DNA from: Acidithiobacillus_B sp049965315
GTDB taxonomy: Bacteria; Pseudomonadota; Gammaproteobacteria; Acidithiobacillales; Acidithiobacillaceae
Direction: 5' to 3'
Length of the DNA stretch: 64,000 nt
Assembly (NCBI RefSeq): GCF_049965315.1
Contig: NZ_JBMFWL010000005.1
Span: 1-64,000 of the forward strand
The notes under the pieces: model-generated
Seen by the model: only the letters and a program-made list of their open reading frames with translations
Database searches by the model: none
Told to the model about the DNA's origin: nothing
Translations under genes and position numbers: made by a program
Shown here: piece by piece, positions 45,152 through 53,390 of the stretch
How positions within the stretch are numbered: the stretch's first letter is position 1
Layout of the letters: each line of letters starts with the position of its first letter

Positions 45152-46117
45152 ATGAAACGACGCCGTTTTCTCATCGCCGGTGCCACTGCCACGGTGGCGG
45201 CCCTGGGCGCTCCTCTGCTCCGCAGCGCCCAGGCCGCCACCGCAGGGAATCCCTATGGGGGCTTTCCCGTGAGCTATGTGGCGGAGTTCCGGGCCACGGC
45301 TCCCCATAAGGAGGCCGTGACGCGAGCGGTCCAGGGCCTCGCCACCCGCCTCAAGGGCACACCGGGTTTCCTCGGCATCACCCTCAAGCAAATGGTCGGT
45401 ACCTCCACCATGGTCAAGAATTACCCGCCCCAGTACAAAGGCATCCTGGCCGACGCCAATGAACAGGCGGTGCAGGAAGGACGCTTGCCCTATTCTTTCC
45501 TCCTCCTGGTCCGTTTTGCCGACCCTGCGGCCTTGCAGGGGGCGAAGCTCGCCGACTGGCTGCACAGCGCCCTCGCTCCGGCCCTGGCCTTTACCCCGCC
45601 CGGCACCAGCGAACACACCCAACTCCTACCCCTGGCCGGCATTTACGCCAGCCTCATCGCCGGGGACCGCAAGGAAATCTTCAGCACCGGGGCGGCCATC
45701 GCCCGCTTTCTGGCCCATCAGGACGATACCCCTGAGCGCAAGCTGGTCACCGTGGTCAACCATGTGATGGTGCCCGACAAGGACCATGCCCTCGTCGAGG
45801 CCAAGGTGGGGCCGCTCCTGAAGGTCGCCCAGAACACCTTCGAGCCCAAGGATGACGCCAACGGCATCGGCCAGCCGGGGGACAGGGACAACCGCGACTA
45901 CCGCAAGGCGATGAGCACGGAGATCCTGGCCAATACCGAGACTTGCGGATCCTTGCGCAGCTACCTCATGCACGGCGTCTGGGAGTCGGTCTGGGATCAC
46001 GAGAACTCCCACCTCGACCCCCGCTTCCAGCATGCCTTCCTGCAGTTGGCGCCCTACATCGTCGTCGGACCGGTGGAACCCTTCTACCAAACGTGGTTTT
46101 TGGAAAACCGTGCCTAA
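45152..46117 (+). CDS. Tat-exported protein related to sulfur oxygenase reductase (putative)
   Basis: The 321-residue precursor has a twin-arginine signal (RRRFLIAG, then a hydrophobic stretch ending SAQA|A). Two ferredoxin-like (ABM-type) modules follow, about 38-150 and 195-321. The first has GTPGFLGITLKQM. The second ends with His283-x3-His287 (WDHENSH) and Glu309 in VVGPVEPFYQTW. In sulfur oxygenase reductase the iron ligands have the same pattern (HxxxH, then GPWEP 28 residues from the first His; here 26). The essential SOR Cys31 has no counterpart, and only Cys265 is present. SOR enzymes are cytoplasmic, so an exported relative is unusual. The homology is my reading, not a search result. 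Confidence 0.6.
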   Translation: MKRRRFLIAGATATVAALGAPLLRSAQAATAGNPYGGFPVSYVAEFRATAPHKEAVTRAVQGLATRLKGTPGFLGITLKQMVGTSTMVKNYPPQYKGILADANEQAVQEGRLPYSFLLLVRFADPAALQGAKLADWLHSALAPALAFTPPGTSEHTQLLPLAGIYASLIAGDRKEIFSTGAAIARFLAHQDDTPERKLVTVVNHVMVPDKDHALVEAKVGPLLKVAQNTFEPKDDANGIGQPGDRDNRDYRKAMSTEILANTETCGSLRSYLMHGVWESVWDHENSHLDPRFQHAFLQLAPYIVVGPVEPFYQTWFLENRA

Positions 46118-46165
46118 TCCCGGGCGCCCCAAGGGGCGCCCCTGTGCATTTCGAGGAGATCACCC

Positions 46166-46540
46166 ATGTCGAACAAAGCATCGCCCACCGCCGAACAGAT
46201 CCTTGCCGGCATGCGCCAGGCCATGGGCCGGGCCCCGTCGGCCATCGAAAAGTCCGTAACCGCAGACCCGGCCCTCATCCACGAGCACATGCGTTCCCGC
46301 GCCTTCGCCATGCCGGCGGAAGGCGTCCTGGACGAGGAAACCCGCACCCTGATCTACCTCGCCGCCGCCCTGGCTGGTTCCAGCCATGCCTGTGTCCAGG
46401 CCATGTCCGACAAGATCGTCCAGCAAGGCATCGCCCCGGCCAAGGTCGTCGAAACCATCCGTATCACCCGCTATGCCATGGCCACCAAGGTCGTCGGCGA
46501 TGCCGAACCCGTCTTTGCCGCCCTGAACGGCAAGGCTTAG
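46166..46540 (+). CDS. Carboxymuconolactone decarboxylase/AhpD-family protein
   Basis: The 124 residues start at ATG 46166, 48 bases after the SOR-like gene and behind GAGGAG. The family core LDEETRTLIYLAAALAGSSHACVQAM is clear. AhpD-type peroxidases use a CxxC in this helix; here only the second position is Cys (Cys76, SSHAC), so a classical disulfide peroxidase cycle is doubtful. It is likely cotranscribed with the SOR-like gene. A role in protecting against reactive sulfur or oxygen by-products is speculation. Confidence 0.82.
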   Translation: MSNKASPTAEQILAGMRQAMGRAPSAIEKSVTADPALIHEHMRSRAFAMPAEGVLDEETRTLIYLAAALAGSSHACVQAMSDKIVQQGIAPAKVVETIRITRYAMATKVVGDAEPVFAALNGKA

Positions 46541-46542
46541 AT

Positions 46543-46591
46543 GCGCAAAGGCAGGAGCTCAGCCCTTGGTGGCCTCCCGCCTTTCTTGCGC
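46543..46591 (+). terminator. Stem-loop after the SOR-like/AhpD-like operon
   Basis: GCGC, AAAGGC and GGAG (46543-46557) pair with CTCC, GCCTTT and GCGC (46574-46591), with small bulges. No T run follows, so an intrinsic terminator is uncertain; it may protect the mRNA 3' end. Confidence 0.4.
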
Positions 46592-46607
46592 CAGCGTATT
46601 TGTAAAC

Positions 46608-46626
46608 AATAATCGTTTGCATTTAT
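46608..46626 (+). promoter_or_regulatory. Weak Fur-box-like sequence
   Basis: The 19 bases AATAATCGTTTGCATTTAT match about 10 of 19 positions of the classical Fur consensus. They lie 47 bases before the start of the gene at 46674. The match is marginal. Confidence 0.25.
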
Positions 46627-46673
46627 AAAGGTGATGGCGTTATCCTTATCCTCGTCTTCAGGAGGATTGGACC

Positions 46674-47102
46674 ATGCAACTTTATATCGACGCCCGCCTT
46701 GAACAGCCCCGACCTTTCCTGCGCATCCTGAGCCGGGATGGCGGCATCCGTCTGCACCTCGCTGGCCATGCCCTGGAGCGCTTGGTGGAAGCCGGCGATC
46801 TGGACCTCTGCGCCCTGTGGCAGCATGATCGGGCGCGGGAGCAGCAATGCATTGCCGAGCTCATGGCGGCCACCCTGCACCATTTCCCCGCCCTCGCCTC
46901 CCGTCCCCGGCCAGCGCCGGCCCTGGCCGGAGAACGAAGCACGATACTGCGGGCCGTACCCATTCCCCATGGACCATGGCTCATCATGGGGGCAACGCAG
47001 GCGCAAGGCAGGCCACAGCGAAGGAACGCTTCGCCCTTGAACACGGCTCCAGGGGCCTCCGTCCCGGCGGAGCGCGATGCTTTTGCCGCAAGCTTCGGCT
47101 AA
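46674..47102 (+). CDS. Hypothetical protein (142 residues)
   Basis: A strong ribosome site (AGGAGG, 7 bases before ATG 46674) supports translation. The N-terminal 75 residues look folded (MQLYIDARLEQPRPFLRIL, then ALERLVEAGDLDLCALWQ). The C-terminal half is Pro/Ala/Arg-rich and may be disordered. There are no membrane segments and no family that I recognise. Possible iron control is suggested only by the weak Fur-like box upstream. Confidence 0.6.
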   Translation: MQLYIDARLEQPRPFLRILSRDGGIRLHLAGHALERLVEAGDLDLCALWQHDRAREQQCIAELMAATLHHFPALASRPRPAPALAGERSTILRAVPIPHGPWLIMGATQAQGRPQRRNASPLNTAPGASVPAERDAFAASFG

Positions 47103-47164
47103 GCTAGAGGCCTACGCAGCCTCCCCTGTCGGCGGTTAGAAAAATGGTACAGAAAGGATCCCCC

Positions 47165-48229
47165 ATGAACCGGTTTGTGGCCCTGGCGACCTTGCTCCTG
47201 CTGGGCTGGCTGCTGTACCGGCTTTCTCCCATTCTGACCCCCTTCTTCGTCGCCGCCATACTCGCCTATCTGGGCAACCCGCTGGTGTCCCGTCTGCAGA
47301 AACTGGGCCTCGGGCGCGGCTTCGCCACCACGGCGGTATTCGTGTTCGCCACCCTCCTGGGTATCGGCATCGTCCTGGCCTTGCTGCCGGTGATCCAGAG
47401 CCAGTTCCTCCTTTTCCTGGACTCGGTCAGCAAGTACCTGACCTTGCTCCAGCAAAACATCCTGCCGCGGCTGTCGGCCCGCTTGGGCATTCCCATGGAT
47501 ACCGGCACGCTAACGGGCTATGCTGCCCGGAACACCCAAAAACTCGGGGAATGGGCGGGGCGCGGCCTGCAATTGGCCCTGCATTCGGGGTCGAGCCTGA
47601 TCACGGCCCTGCTGAATGTGATCCTCATCCCGGTGCTCACCTTTTATCTGCTGCGCGACTGGCCGCGGCTGCTGGCGCGGATCCGCCAACTCGTCCCCTT
47701 GCGCTACCTGCCGCTGGTGAGCCTCCTGGCCCGGGATTCCGATGCCATGCTCACGGCCTTCCTGCGCGGCCAGATCTCGGTCATGCTGGCCCTGGGGGTG
47801 ACTTACGCCATTGGCCTGAGCATCATCGGCCTCAAAACGGCCATCCTCATCGGCCTGCTGGCGGGGATCCTGAGCTTCGTGCCCTATCTGGGGGTCATCA
47901 GCGGCGTGACCATGGCCACCCTGGCCATTTACGTGCAGACCGGCCAGTTCCTCCCCATCCTCGGGGTGCTGGTGGTCTTTACCGTGGGGCAAGTCCTGGA
48001 AAGCATGGTCTTTACCCCGTATCTCGTCGGAGATCGCATCGGCCTGCATCCCGTGGCGGTGATCTTTGCCGTGCTGGCGGGGGGCGAGCTCTTCGGCTTC
48101 ATCGGCCTGCTCCTGGCACTGCCGGTGACCGCCGTGCTCATCGCGCTCCTGCGCCACGCCCACCACTGGTATCTCCGCAGCGCCTGCTATCAGGGCACCC
48201 CGCCACCGCCGGATAGGGCGGAACCCTGA
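47165..48229 (+). CDS. PerM/AI-2E family permease
   Basis: The 354 residues start at ATG 47165 (AAGGA 6 bases upstream; ATG 47144 would add seven residues). The family pattern is clear: two N-terminal helices with LSPILTPFFVAAILAYLGNPL, a soluble insert, then five or six helices with IGLLAGILSFVPYLGVISG and DRIGLHPVAVIFAVLAGGELFG. Members include AI-2 exporters and Na+/H+ antiporters, so the substrate is open. Confidence 0.9.
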   Translation: MNRFVALATLLLLGWLLYRLSPILTPFFVAAILAYLGNPLVSRLQKLGLGRGFATTAVFVFATLLGIGIVLALLPVIQSQFLLFLDSVSKYLTLLQQNILPRLSARLGIPMDTGTLTGYAARNTQKLGEWAGRGLQLALHSGSSLITALLNVILIPVLTFYLLRDWPRLLARIRQLVPLRYLPLVSLLARDSDAMLTAFLRGQISVMLALGVTYAIGLSIIGLKTAILIGLLAGILSFVPYLGVISGVTMATLAIYVQTGQFLPILGVLVVFTVGQVLESMVFTPYLVGDRIGLHPVAVIFAVLAGGELFGFIGLLLALPVTAVLIALLRHAHHWYLRSACYQGTPPPPDRAEP

Positions 48230-48303
48230 GGCGGGTGCCGCCGCCGGTAGGCGGGTTGCGCCGAAGGGCGTATCCTGCACGACAGAACGCAGGAGGAAAA
48301 ATC

Positions 48304-49650
48304 ATGCACGAGGTCATCATCATTGGCGGTGGCATATCCGGCCTGGCAAGCGCCTGGTTTCTCCGGGAGAAGGGCTGGCGGCCCATGGTCCTGGAGGCGG
48401 GCGATCCCGCGGGAGGGAGCATTCGCAGCCGCCAGGAAGCCGGTTTCCTCATGGACACCGGCGCCAATTCCATGATGCTCAAAGGCGAAATCGTCCCGGC
48501 CTGGTTCCGCCGCATCGGCATGGACGGCGAGATGATCGAGGCCAACCCCCTGGCCAAACGCCGCTATGTCCTCAAGGGGGGAATACCCCTGGCCCTTCCC
48601 AACGGGCCCCTGACCTTTTTACGCAGCCCGATTTTGAGCGCCTCGGCCAAGGTGCGGCTGCTAGGCGAGCCCTTTCGCCCCCGTGGCGACGACCCGGACG
48701 AAAGCATTGCCGCCTTTGTGCGCCGGCGGCTGGGTCCGGAGGTGCTGGACTGGATGGTGGACCCTTTCGTTTCCGGGGTTTTTGCCGGAGATCCCGAGCG
48801 TCTGTCCCTGTGTGCCACCCTGCCCCGCCTGGCCGCCCTGGAAGACGCCGGAGGCTCCCTGCTGCGGGGCGCCTGGCGCATGCGTCGGGCAAAGGGGCCG
48901 GGGCGGGCCGCGGCGCGCCTCGTCTCCTTCCGCAACGGCCTGCAGCAACTTCCACTGAAAGTGGCCGAGCTGTTGGGAGATGCCGTGCATGGCGGCTGCG
49001 CCGTGGAACGGATCCATCGGGAAGGGGATCTCTGGGTGGCCGAAGGGGCAGGCCGAAGCTGGCGGGCCCCCCGTCTGGTGCTGGCCGTGCCGGCTTATGT
49101 TGCCGCCCAGCTCCTGACCCCCCTCCATGGCGAACTGGCCGCCGAACTCCTTGCCATCCCCTACCCGTCCGTCGTGACCATGGCCCTCGGCTTCGCCCAG
49201 GCGCAGGTGACCCACGCACTGGATGGCTTTGGCATGCTCATCCCCCGCAAACTCGGCCTGGAGACCCTCGGCGTACTCTTTTCCTCCACGATCTTTCCCG
49301 GGCGGGCGCCAGCGGGTCAGGTCCTGCTCACGGCCTTCATCGGCGGTGCGCAAAACGATATCGGCGCCCGCCCGGATGCGGCCCTGCTCAGCACCGTCAT
49401 GCAGGAAATCGGCCCGGCATTGGGCATCGGCGACGCCCCCGGCTTTGTCCATATCCAGCGCTGGCAGCGGGCCATTCCCCAGTATGAGCGAGGCCATCTG
49501 GACCGTATCCGGCGGATTGACGCGGCCCTGGCCACCTTGCCGGGATTGGCGCTGCGCGCCAACTGGCGGGATGGCGTCGCCCTGGGCGACTGCATCGAAA
49601 ACGCCGCCGCCCTGAGCGAGGGGGAAGCCTGGCGCTACCCGCCGGGCTGA
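48304..49650 (+). CDS. hemY: Protoporphyrinogen oxidase (oxygen-dependent type)
   Basis: This FAD enzyme oxidises protoporphyrinogen IX to protoporphyrin IX, the penultimate step of haem synthesis. The 448 residues begin with the dinucleotide-binding loop VIIIGGGISGLASAWFL and its Glu (VLEAGDPAGGSIRS). WMVDPFVSGVFAGDPERLS is the PPOX-type central motif. RWQRAIPQYERGHLDRI near the end is also diagnostic. The start follows AGGAGGAAAAATC. The other haem gene in the window, hemA, is unlinked. Confidence 0.93.
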   Translation: MHEVIIIGGGISGLASAWFLREKGWRPMVLEAGDPAGGSIRSRQEAGFLMDTGANSMMLKGEIVPAWFRRIGMDGEMIEANPLAKRRYVLKGGIPLALPNGPLTFLRSPILSASAKVRLLGEPFRPRGDDPDESIAAFVRRRLGPEVLDWMVDPFVSGVFAGDPERLSLCATLPRLAALEDAGGSLLRGAWRMRRAKGPGRAAARLVSFRNGLQQLPLKVAELLGDAVHGGCAVERIHREGDLWVAEGAGRSWRAPRLVLAVPAYVAAQLLTPLHGELAAELLAIPYPSVVTMALGFAQAQVTHALDGFGMLIPRKLGLETLGVLFSSTIFPGRAPAGQVLLTAFIGGAQNDIGARPDAALLSTVMQEIGPALGIGDAPGFVHIQRWQRAIPQYERGHLDRIRRIDAALATLPGLALRANWRDGVALGDCIENAAALSEGEAWRYPPG

Positions 49651-49667
49651 AGCTTGGGCCGCGCCCG

Positions 49668-50474
49668 TCAGGGAGCGGCGGGCGCCGACAGGGAAGATCT
49701 CACGGCAGACGACAAGGAGGCGTCATCGGACTTGGCATCCGCCTTGGCCGTCGGCTGGGCGTAGCTGAGTTCGATGGTATGGCGGTAGCCCGGCGCCTCG
49801 CCGACGATTTCCACCGGTGTCCCCACCTTCACCAACGCTGCCAACTGCTGCACATCCCAGTTGGACAAGGCCACGCATCCCGCCGTCCAGCGCCCCGGAA
49901 AGACCTTGCTGTCCGGGTCATCCCCAAACTGCGGGCCCATGCCGTGAATCCCGATGGCGCCGCCGAGGGGCGTGTTTTGCGGCGGGGTCCGGCCGCTATC
50001 GATGGCGCTGACGATGGCATCGTACTGGGCCCGGGAGATGACCCCCTCACGCAGGCCCCAGGCGGCATCCGCCCGATTGGGATAGGTCAGGCCCATGAAG
50101 GTGCCATAACGGGTGCCGTAGTTGATCCAGCCCACCCGGTAATGGCCCACCGGGGTGATGTCGTCCCCCCGCGCCCGGCGCGGGGCGGCGCCATTAAAGC
50201 CGATGGCCACGGGGAAGGTGGCCAGCACCGCATTCCCCTGATAGACCGTCAGGCGCCGGTCCACGGCAGAAACGACAATCCGCACCTGCCGGGAGACGGG
50301 CGTCGCTGGCGTCGCCGCAGCGGTCGATGCCACGGGAGCCACCGGAGGCGGGGGGATTCGCGCCGCGTAATACGCCACCGAATGGGGCTCCGGCGGCATG
50401 TGGAAGGCGCAGCCCCCCAGGCCCAAGATCAACCCCAGCGAGACCCAAACGCTCCAGCGTCCAACACGATGCAT
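49668..50474 (-). CDS. L,D-transpeptidase (YkuD domain) lipoprotein
   Basis: The 268-residue precursor (ATG 50474, GGGGA 9 bases upstream) has a signal peptide and lipobox LGLGGCAF. A Pro/Ala-rich linker is followed by the YkuD catalytic domain: IGIHGMGPQFG and GRWTAGCVALSN, with His and the nucleophilic Cys. Such enzymes form 3-3 crosslinks or attach lipoproteins to peptidoglycan. The C-terminal tail is Ser/Ala/Asp-rich. Confidence 0.9.
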   Translation of the reverse strand: MHRVGRWSVWVSLGLILGLGGCAFHMPPEPHSVAYYAARIPPPPVAPVASTAAATPATPVSRQVRIVVSAVDRRLTVYQGNAVLATFPVAIGFNGAAPRRARGDDITPVGHYRVGWINYGTRYGTFMGLTYPNRADAAWGLREGVISRAQYDAIVSAIDSGRTPPQNTPLGGAIGIHGMGPQFGDDPDSKVFPGRWTAGCVALSNWDVQQLAALVKVGTPVEIVGEAPGYRHTIELSYAQPTAKADAKSDDASLSSAVRSSLSAPAAP

Positions 50475-50566
50475 GCCAATCATCCCCAAAGGTTCAAGAC
50501 GCTCCCCCTTGCCCAGGCAAGGATGGACTCGAAAAATTCTGAACTAATCCGCGAAACCTACTGATA

Positions 50567-50595
50567 ACTATAGAGATGAAGGGCGCACAGCGCAA
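50567..50595 (-). promoter_or_regulatory. Promoter for the L,D-transpeptidase gene
   Basis: On the minus strand TTGCGC (complement of 50590-50595) and TATAGT (complement of 50567-50572) are 17 bases apart. They lie about 95 bases upstream of the start codon, in the gap after recG. Confidence 0.45.
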
Positions 50596-50654
50596 GCACC
50601 AAAGGGCCTGCCACAGCGTTGCGAAGATCCCAATCATGACCGGATCCCGACGGA

Positions 50655-52724
50655 TCAGGCGACCTGACCATAACCCAGGCGCCCCCCCAGCCAACGGTGC
50701 AACAGCCCCTCCACGGCAGCGGGGTCCTGCGCCAGCAAACGCTCGGCCAGATCGGGAATGCCCGCCAGGAGGGCTTCATCGCGCAGGAGGTCGGCCACCC
50801 GCAGCTGCGCCAGGCCGGTCTGCCGCGTGCCGAGAAACTCTCCCGGCCCGCGCAGTTCCATGTCCTTGCGCGCGATCACAAAGCCGTCCTGGCTGCTGCG
50901 CATCACCCGCAGGCGCTCCCTGGCCTTGCCCGCCAGGGGCGGATGATAGAGTAGAATGCAGGTGCTTTTGGCCGCCCCCCTGCCCACCCGCCCACGCAAC
51001 TGATGCAACTGCGCCAAGCCCAGGCGTTCGGCGTGCTCGATCACCATGAGACTGGCATTGGGCACGTCCACGCCCACTTCAATGACCGTGGTGGCCACCA
51101 GCACCTGCATGGCCCCGGACTGAAAGGCCGCCATCACGGCGGCCTTTTCCGCCCCCTTGAGGCGGCCATGCACCAAGCCCACGCGGGCGTTGGGCAGTGC
51201 CGCCGAAAGCTCCGCAAAGCTTTCCTCCGCCGCCCGCAGTTGCAAGATCTCCGATTCCTCGATGAGGGGACAGACCCAATAGATCTGCCGCCCTGCCCCC
51301 ACCAGATCGCGCATCCGTTCCACCAGTTCCGCACGGCGGCTGTCGGGCATCACCACCGTCTCCACGGGCGTGCGGCCGGGCGGGAGCTCGTCGATCACCG
51401 ACAGGTCCAAGTCCGCGTGGATGGTCATGGCCAGAGTGCGCGGAATGGGGGTGGCCGTCATCACCAGGAGGTGCGGCATACTGCCCTTTTCCTGCAATTG
51501 CCGGCGCTGTTCCACGCCGAAGCGATGCTGCTCATCGATGATCACCAGCCCCAGGCGGGCAAAGGCCACCCCTTCCTGAAACAGGGCCTGGGTGCCGGTG
51601 ACCACCGCCAGGCGGCCCTCCTCCAGATCCCGCAGGATGCCGCGGCGCTCACCGCTGCGATTGCGCCCCGCCAGATGGCCGACGCCGATCCCCAGGGGGG
51701 CAAACCACCGGGCGAAGCGATCGCGCAACTGCTCGGCGAGGATCTCCGTAGGCGCCATGAACGCCGCCTGATACCCCGCCTCCAGGGCCGTCAGCGTCGC
51801 CGCCGCGGCCACCAGGGTCTTGCCCGAACCCACGTCGCCCTGGAGCAAACGGCGCATGGGGCGGGAGCGGCCCAGATCCCCGCGGATCTCGCTGATGACC
51901 CGCTCCTGCGCCCGGGTCGGGGCAAAGGGCAATTGCTGCAAAAATTGCCGCCACAATGCCCCCGGGCCCTGGAGACTGGGCGCCGCCGCCCCGCCCTCGG
52001 CCGCCCCGGCGCTACGCACGGCCAGGTGGTGGGCCAGGAGCTCTTCCAGGGCCAGCCGCTGCCGGGCCGGATGGGCCGGAGCAGGGGCGCCGCCCTCCCC
52101 TTGATGCAAAAAACGCAGGCCATCGCCCATGCTGGGCAGCGGCGGCGGCAGGAGGCCCCGCAGATAGTCGGGGAGCTGATCGGCCAGGGGCAAGGCTTGG
52201 GCGATCCAGCGGCGCCAGTGCAATTGGGTAATCCCCTCGGTGCTGGGGTAGAAAGGCGTGAGGTGCTGCGGCGCCTGAAAATCCGCGGTGTCCGCCATGG
52301 CCCATTCGGGATGCACCATTTCCAGGCCATGAAATCCCGTGCGCAATTCACCGAAGCACCACAGGCGGCGGCCGCGCTGCCATTGCCCGCGCATGGCGCC
52401 ATGGAGATGAAAGAGCCGCAGTTGCATCTGGCCGCTGCCGTCGGCCAAGCGCACCAGCCATTGCTCGCGGCGGCCCCGCAGGTGCTCCACGTCCAGGATC
52501 TCGCCCTCCACCGCGGCCTCCATACCGGGCCGCAGCCCCGCCATGGGATGAATATGGCGGCGATCCTGGTAACGGCTGGGGAGATGGAAGAGGAGGTCCT
52601 GCACCCGGTGCAGGCCCATGCGCTCCAGGCGCTCGGCCAGAGCCGGACCCACCCCGCGCAGGGCGCTGACGGGGCTATCGGGGGTGAGGGGCGCACCCGC
52701 CTTCACGGCATTTCGTCCTCCCAT
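50655..52724 (-). CDS. recG: ATP-dependent DNA helicase RecG
   Basis: RecG remodels stalled forks and Holliday junctions. The 689 residues include the N-terminal wedge/OB domain (about 60-165). The helicase core has Walker A LLQGDVGSGKTLVAA, motif II IIDEQHRFGVEQR, motif III TATPIPRTLA and motif VI QLRGRVGRG. The C-terminal TRG motif lies in the RSSQDGFVIARKDMELRGPG region. The start ATG 52724 has GGAG 8 bases upstream. Confidence 0.97.
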   Translation of the reverse strand: MGGRNAVKAGAPLTPDSPVSALRGVGPALAERLERMGLHRVQDLLFHLPSRYQDRRHIHPMAGLRPGMEAAVEGEILDVEHLRGRREQWLVRLADGSGQMQLRLFHLHGAMRGQWQRGRRLWCFGELRTGFHGLEMVHPEWAMADTADFQAPQHLTPFYPSTEGITQLHWRRWIAQALPLADQLPDYLRGLLPPPLPSMGDGLRFLHQGEGGAPAPAHPARQRLALEELLAHHLAVRSAGAAEGGAAAPSLQGPGALWRQFLQQLPFAPTRAQERVISEIRGDLGRSRPMRRLLQGDVGSGKTLVAAAATLTALEAGYQAAFMAPTEILAEQLRDRFARWFAPLGIGVGHLAGRNRSGERRGILRDLEEGRLAVVTGTQALFQEGVAFARLGLVIIDEQHRFGVEQRRQLQEKGSMPHLLVMTATPIPRTLAMTIHADLDLSVIDELPPGRTPVETVVMPDSRRAELVERMRDLVGAGRQIYWVCPLIEESEILQLRAAEESFAELSAALPNARVGLVHGRLKGAEKAAVMAAFQSGAMQVLVATTVIEVGVDVPNASLMVIEHAERLGLAQLHQLRGRVGRGAAKSTCILLYHPPLAGKARERLRVMRSSQDGFVIARKDMELRGPGEFLGTRQTGLAQLRVADLLRDEALLAGIPDLAERLLAQDPAAVEGLLHRWLGGRLGYGQVA

Positions 52725-52751
52725 GGATCCGGCTCCGCGCCGGACAGGGCC

Positions 52752-52961
52752 CTAGTCGGGCAGGGATTCACGCTGCGCCCACTCGTCGAGAAGGGCGTCG
52801 AGATTGAGATGGTGCATGACGGCCACCTGCGCCAGCGTCTCCCGCTCGGCAATGAAGCATTCGCCGCAGTGCACTCCATGCTCCTCCAGGAGCCGCATCA
52901 GGGACGGATGCTCGCTGAGGAGCACACGCACCGGGGTCCGCAGCAAGGCCTCGCGATCCAT
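52752..52961 (-). CDS. DUF1858-type small protein with HCxxC motif
   Basis: The 69 residues have the DUF1858 pattern: VRVLLSEHPSLMRLLEEHGV, then HCGECFIAERETLAQVA, then HHLNLDALLDEW. The two cysteines (about residues 32 and 35) could form a redox disulfide or bind a metal. Such domains are often found near hybrid-cluster or redox proteins. It lies 3 bases after ridA and 27 bases before recG, probably in one operon with both. Confidence 0.8.
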   Translation of the reverse strand: MDREALLRTPVRVLLSEHPSLMRLLEEHGVHCGECFIAERETLAQVAVMHHLNLDALLDEWAQRESLPD

Positions 52962-52964
52962 GCC

Positions 52965-53354
52965 CTAGCCCTCTTTCCCGAGGGCGACGACGCCGTCGAT
53001 CTCCACCAGGGCCCCCCGGGGCAAACCCGCCACCTGGACCACCGCCCGGGCCGGATAGGGCGGTTCGAAAAATGCCTCCATGGCCTGATTGACCGCCGCA
53101 AAGTCCTGCAGATCCATGACGTAGACCTGCAACTTGACGGCGTTTTGCAGGCTGCCGCCCGCCGCCGCGCACACCGCCTGGAGGTTGTCCAGGACACGCC
53201 GGATCTGCAGCGCAAAATCACCGCTCACCATTTGCCCCGTTGCCGGATCCAGGGGGATCTGACCCGACAGATAGAGGATATCGTCATGCACCATGCCCTG
53301 GCTGTAGGCGCCGATGGCCTGGGGCGCGTGACTGGTATGCACCGGAACTGACAT
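52965..53354 (-). CDS. ridA: RidA-family enamine/imine deaminase
   Basis: RidA hydrolyses reactive 2-aminoacrylate-type intermediates. The 129 residues start at ATG 53354 behind AGGAG. Conserved blocks are APQAIGAYSQGMVHDDILYLSGQIPLD (abbreviated family wording: AIGAYSQ, SGQIPLDP), the Arg in ARAVVQVAGLPRGALVEID, and the acidic tail. It follows spoT by 36 bases, an arrangement common in gammaproteobacteria. Confidence 0.93.
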   Translation of the reverse strand: MSVPVHTSHAPQAIGAYSQGMVHDDILYLSGQIPLDPATGQMVSGDFALQIRRVLDNLQAVCAAAGGSLQNAVKLQVYVMDLQDFAAVNQAMEAFFEPPYPARAVVQVAGLPRGALVEIDGVVALGKEG

Positions 53355-53390
53355 GATGGCTCCTGTTCTTTGCAAAAAGGGACGGCTGCC

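Noticed and set aside
51003..53351. A 782-codon open frame on the plus strand
   Set aside because: It lies antisense to recG, the DUF1858 gene and ridA. High GC content removes stops from the opposite strand. The translation is rich in His/Arg/Gln and matches no family.
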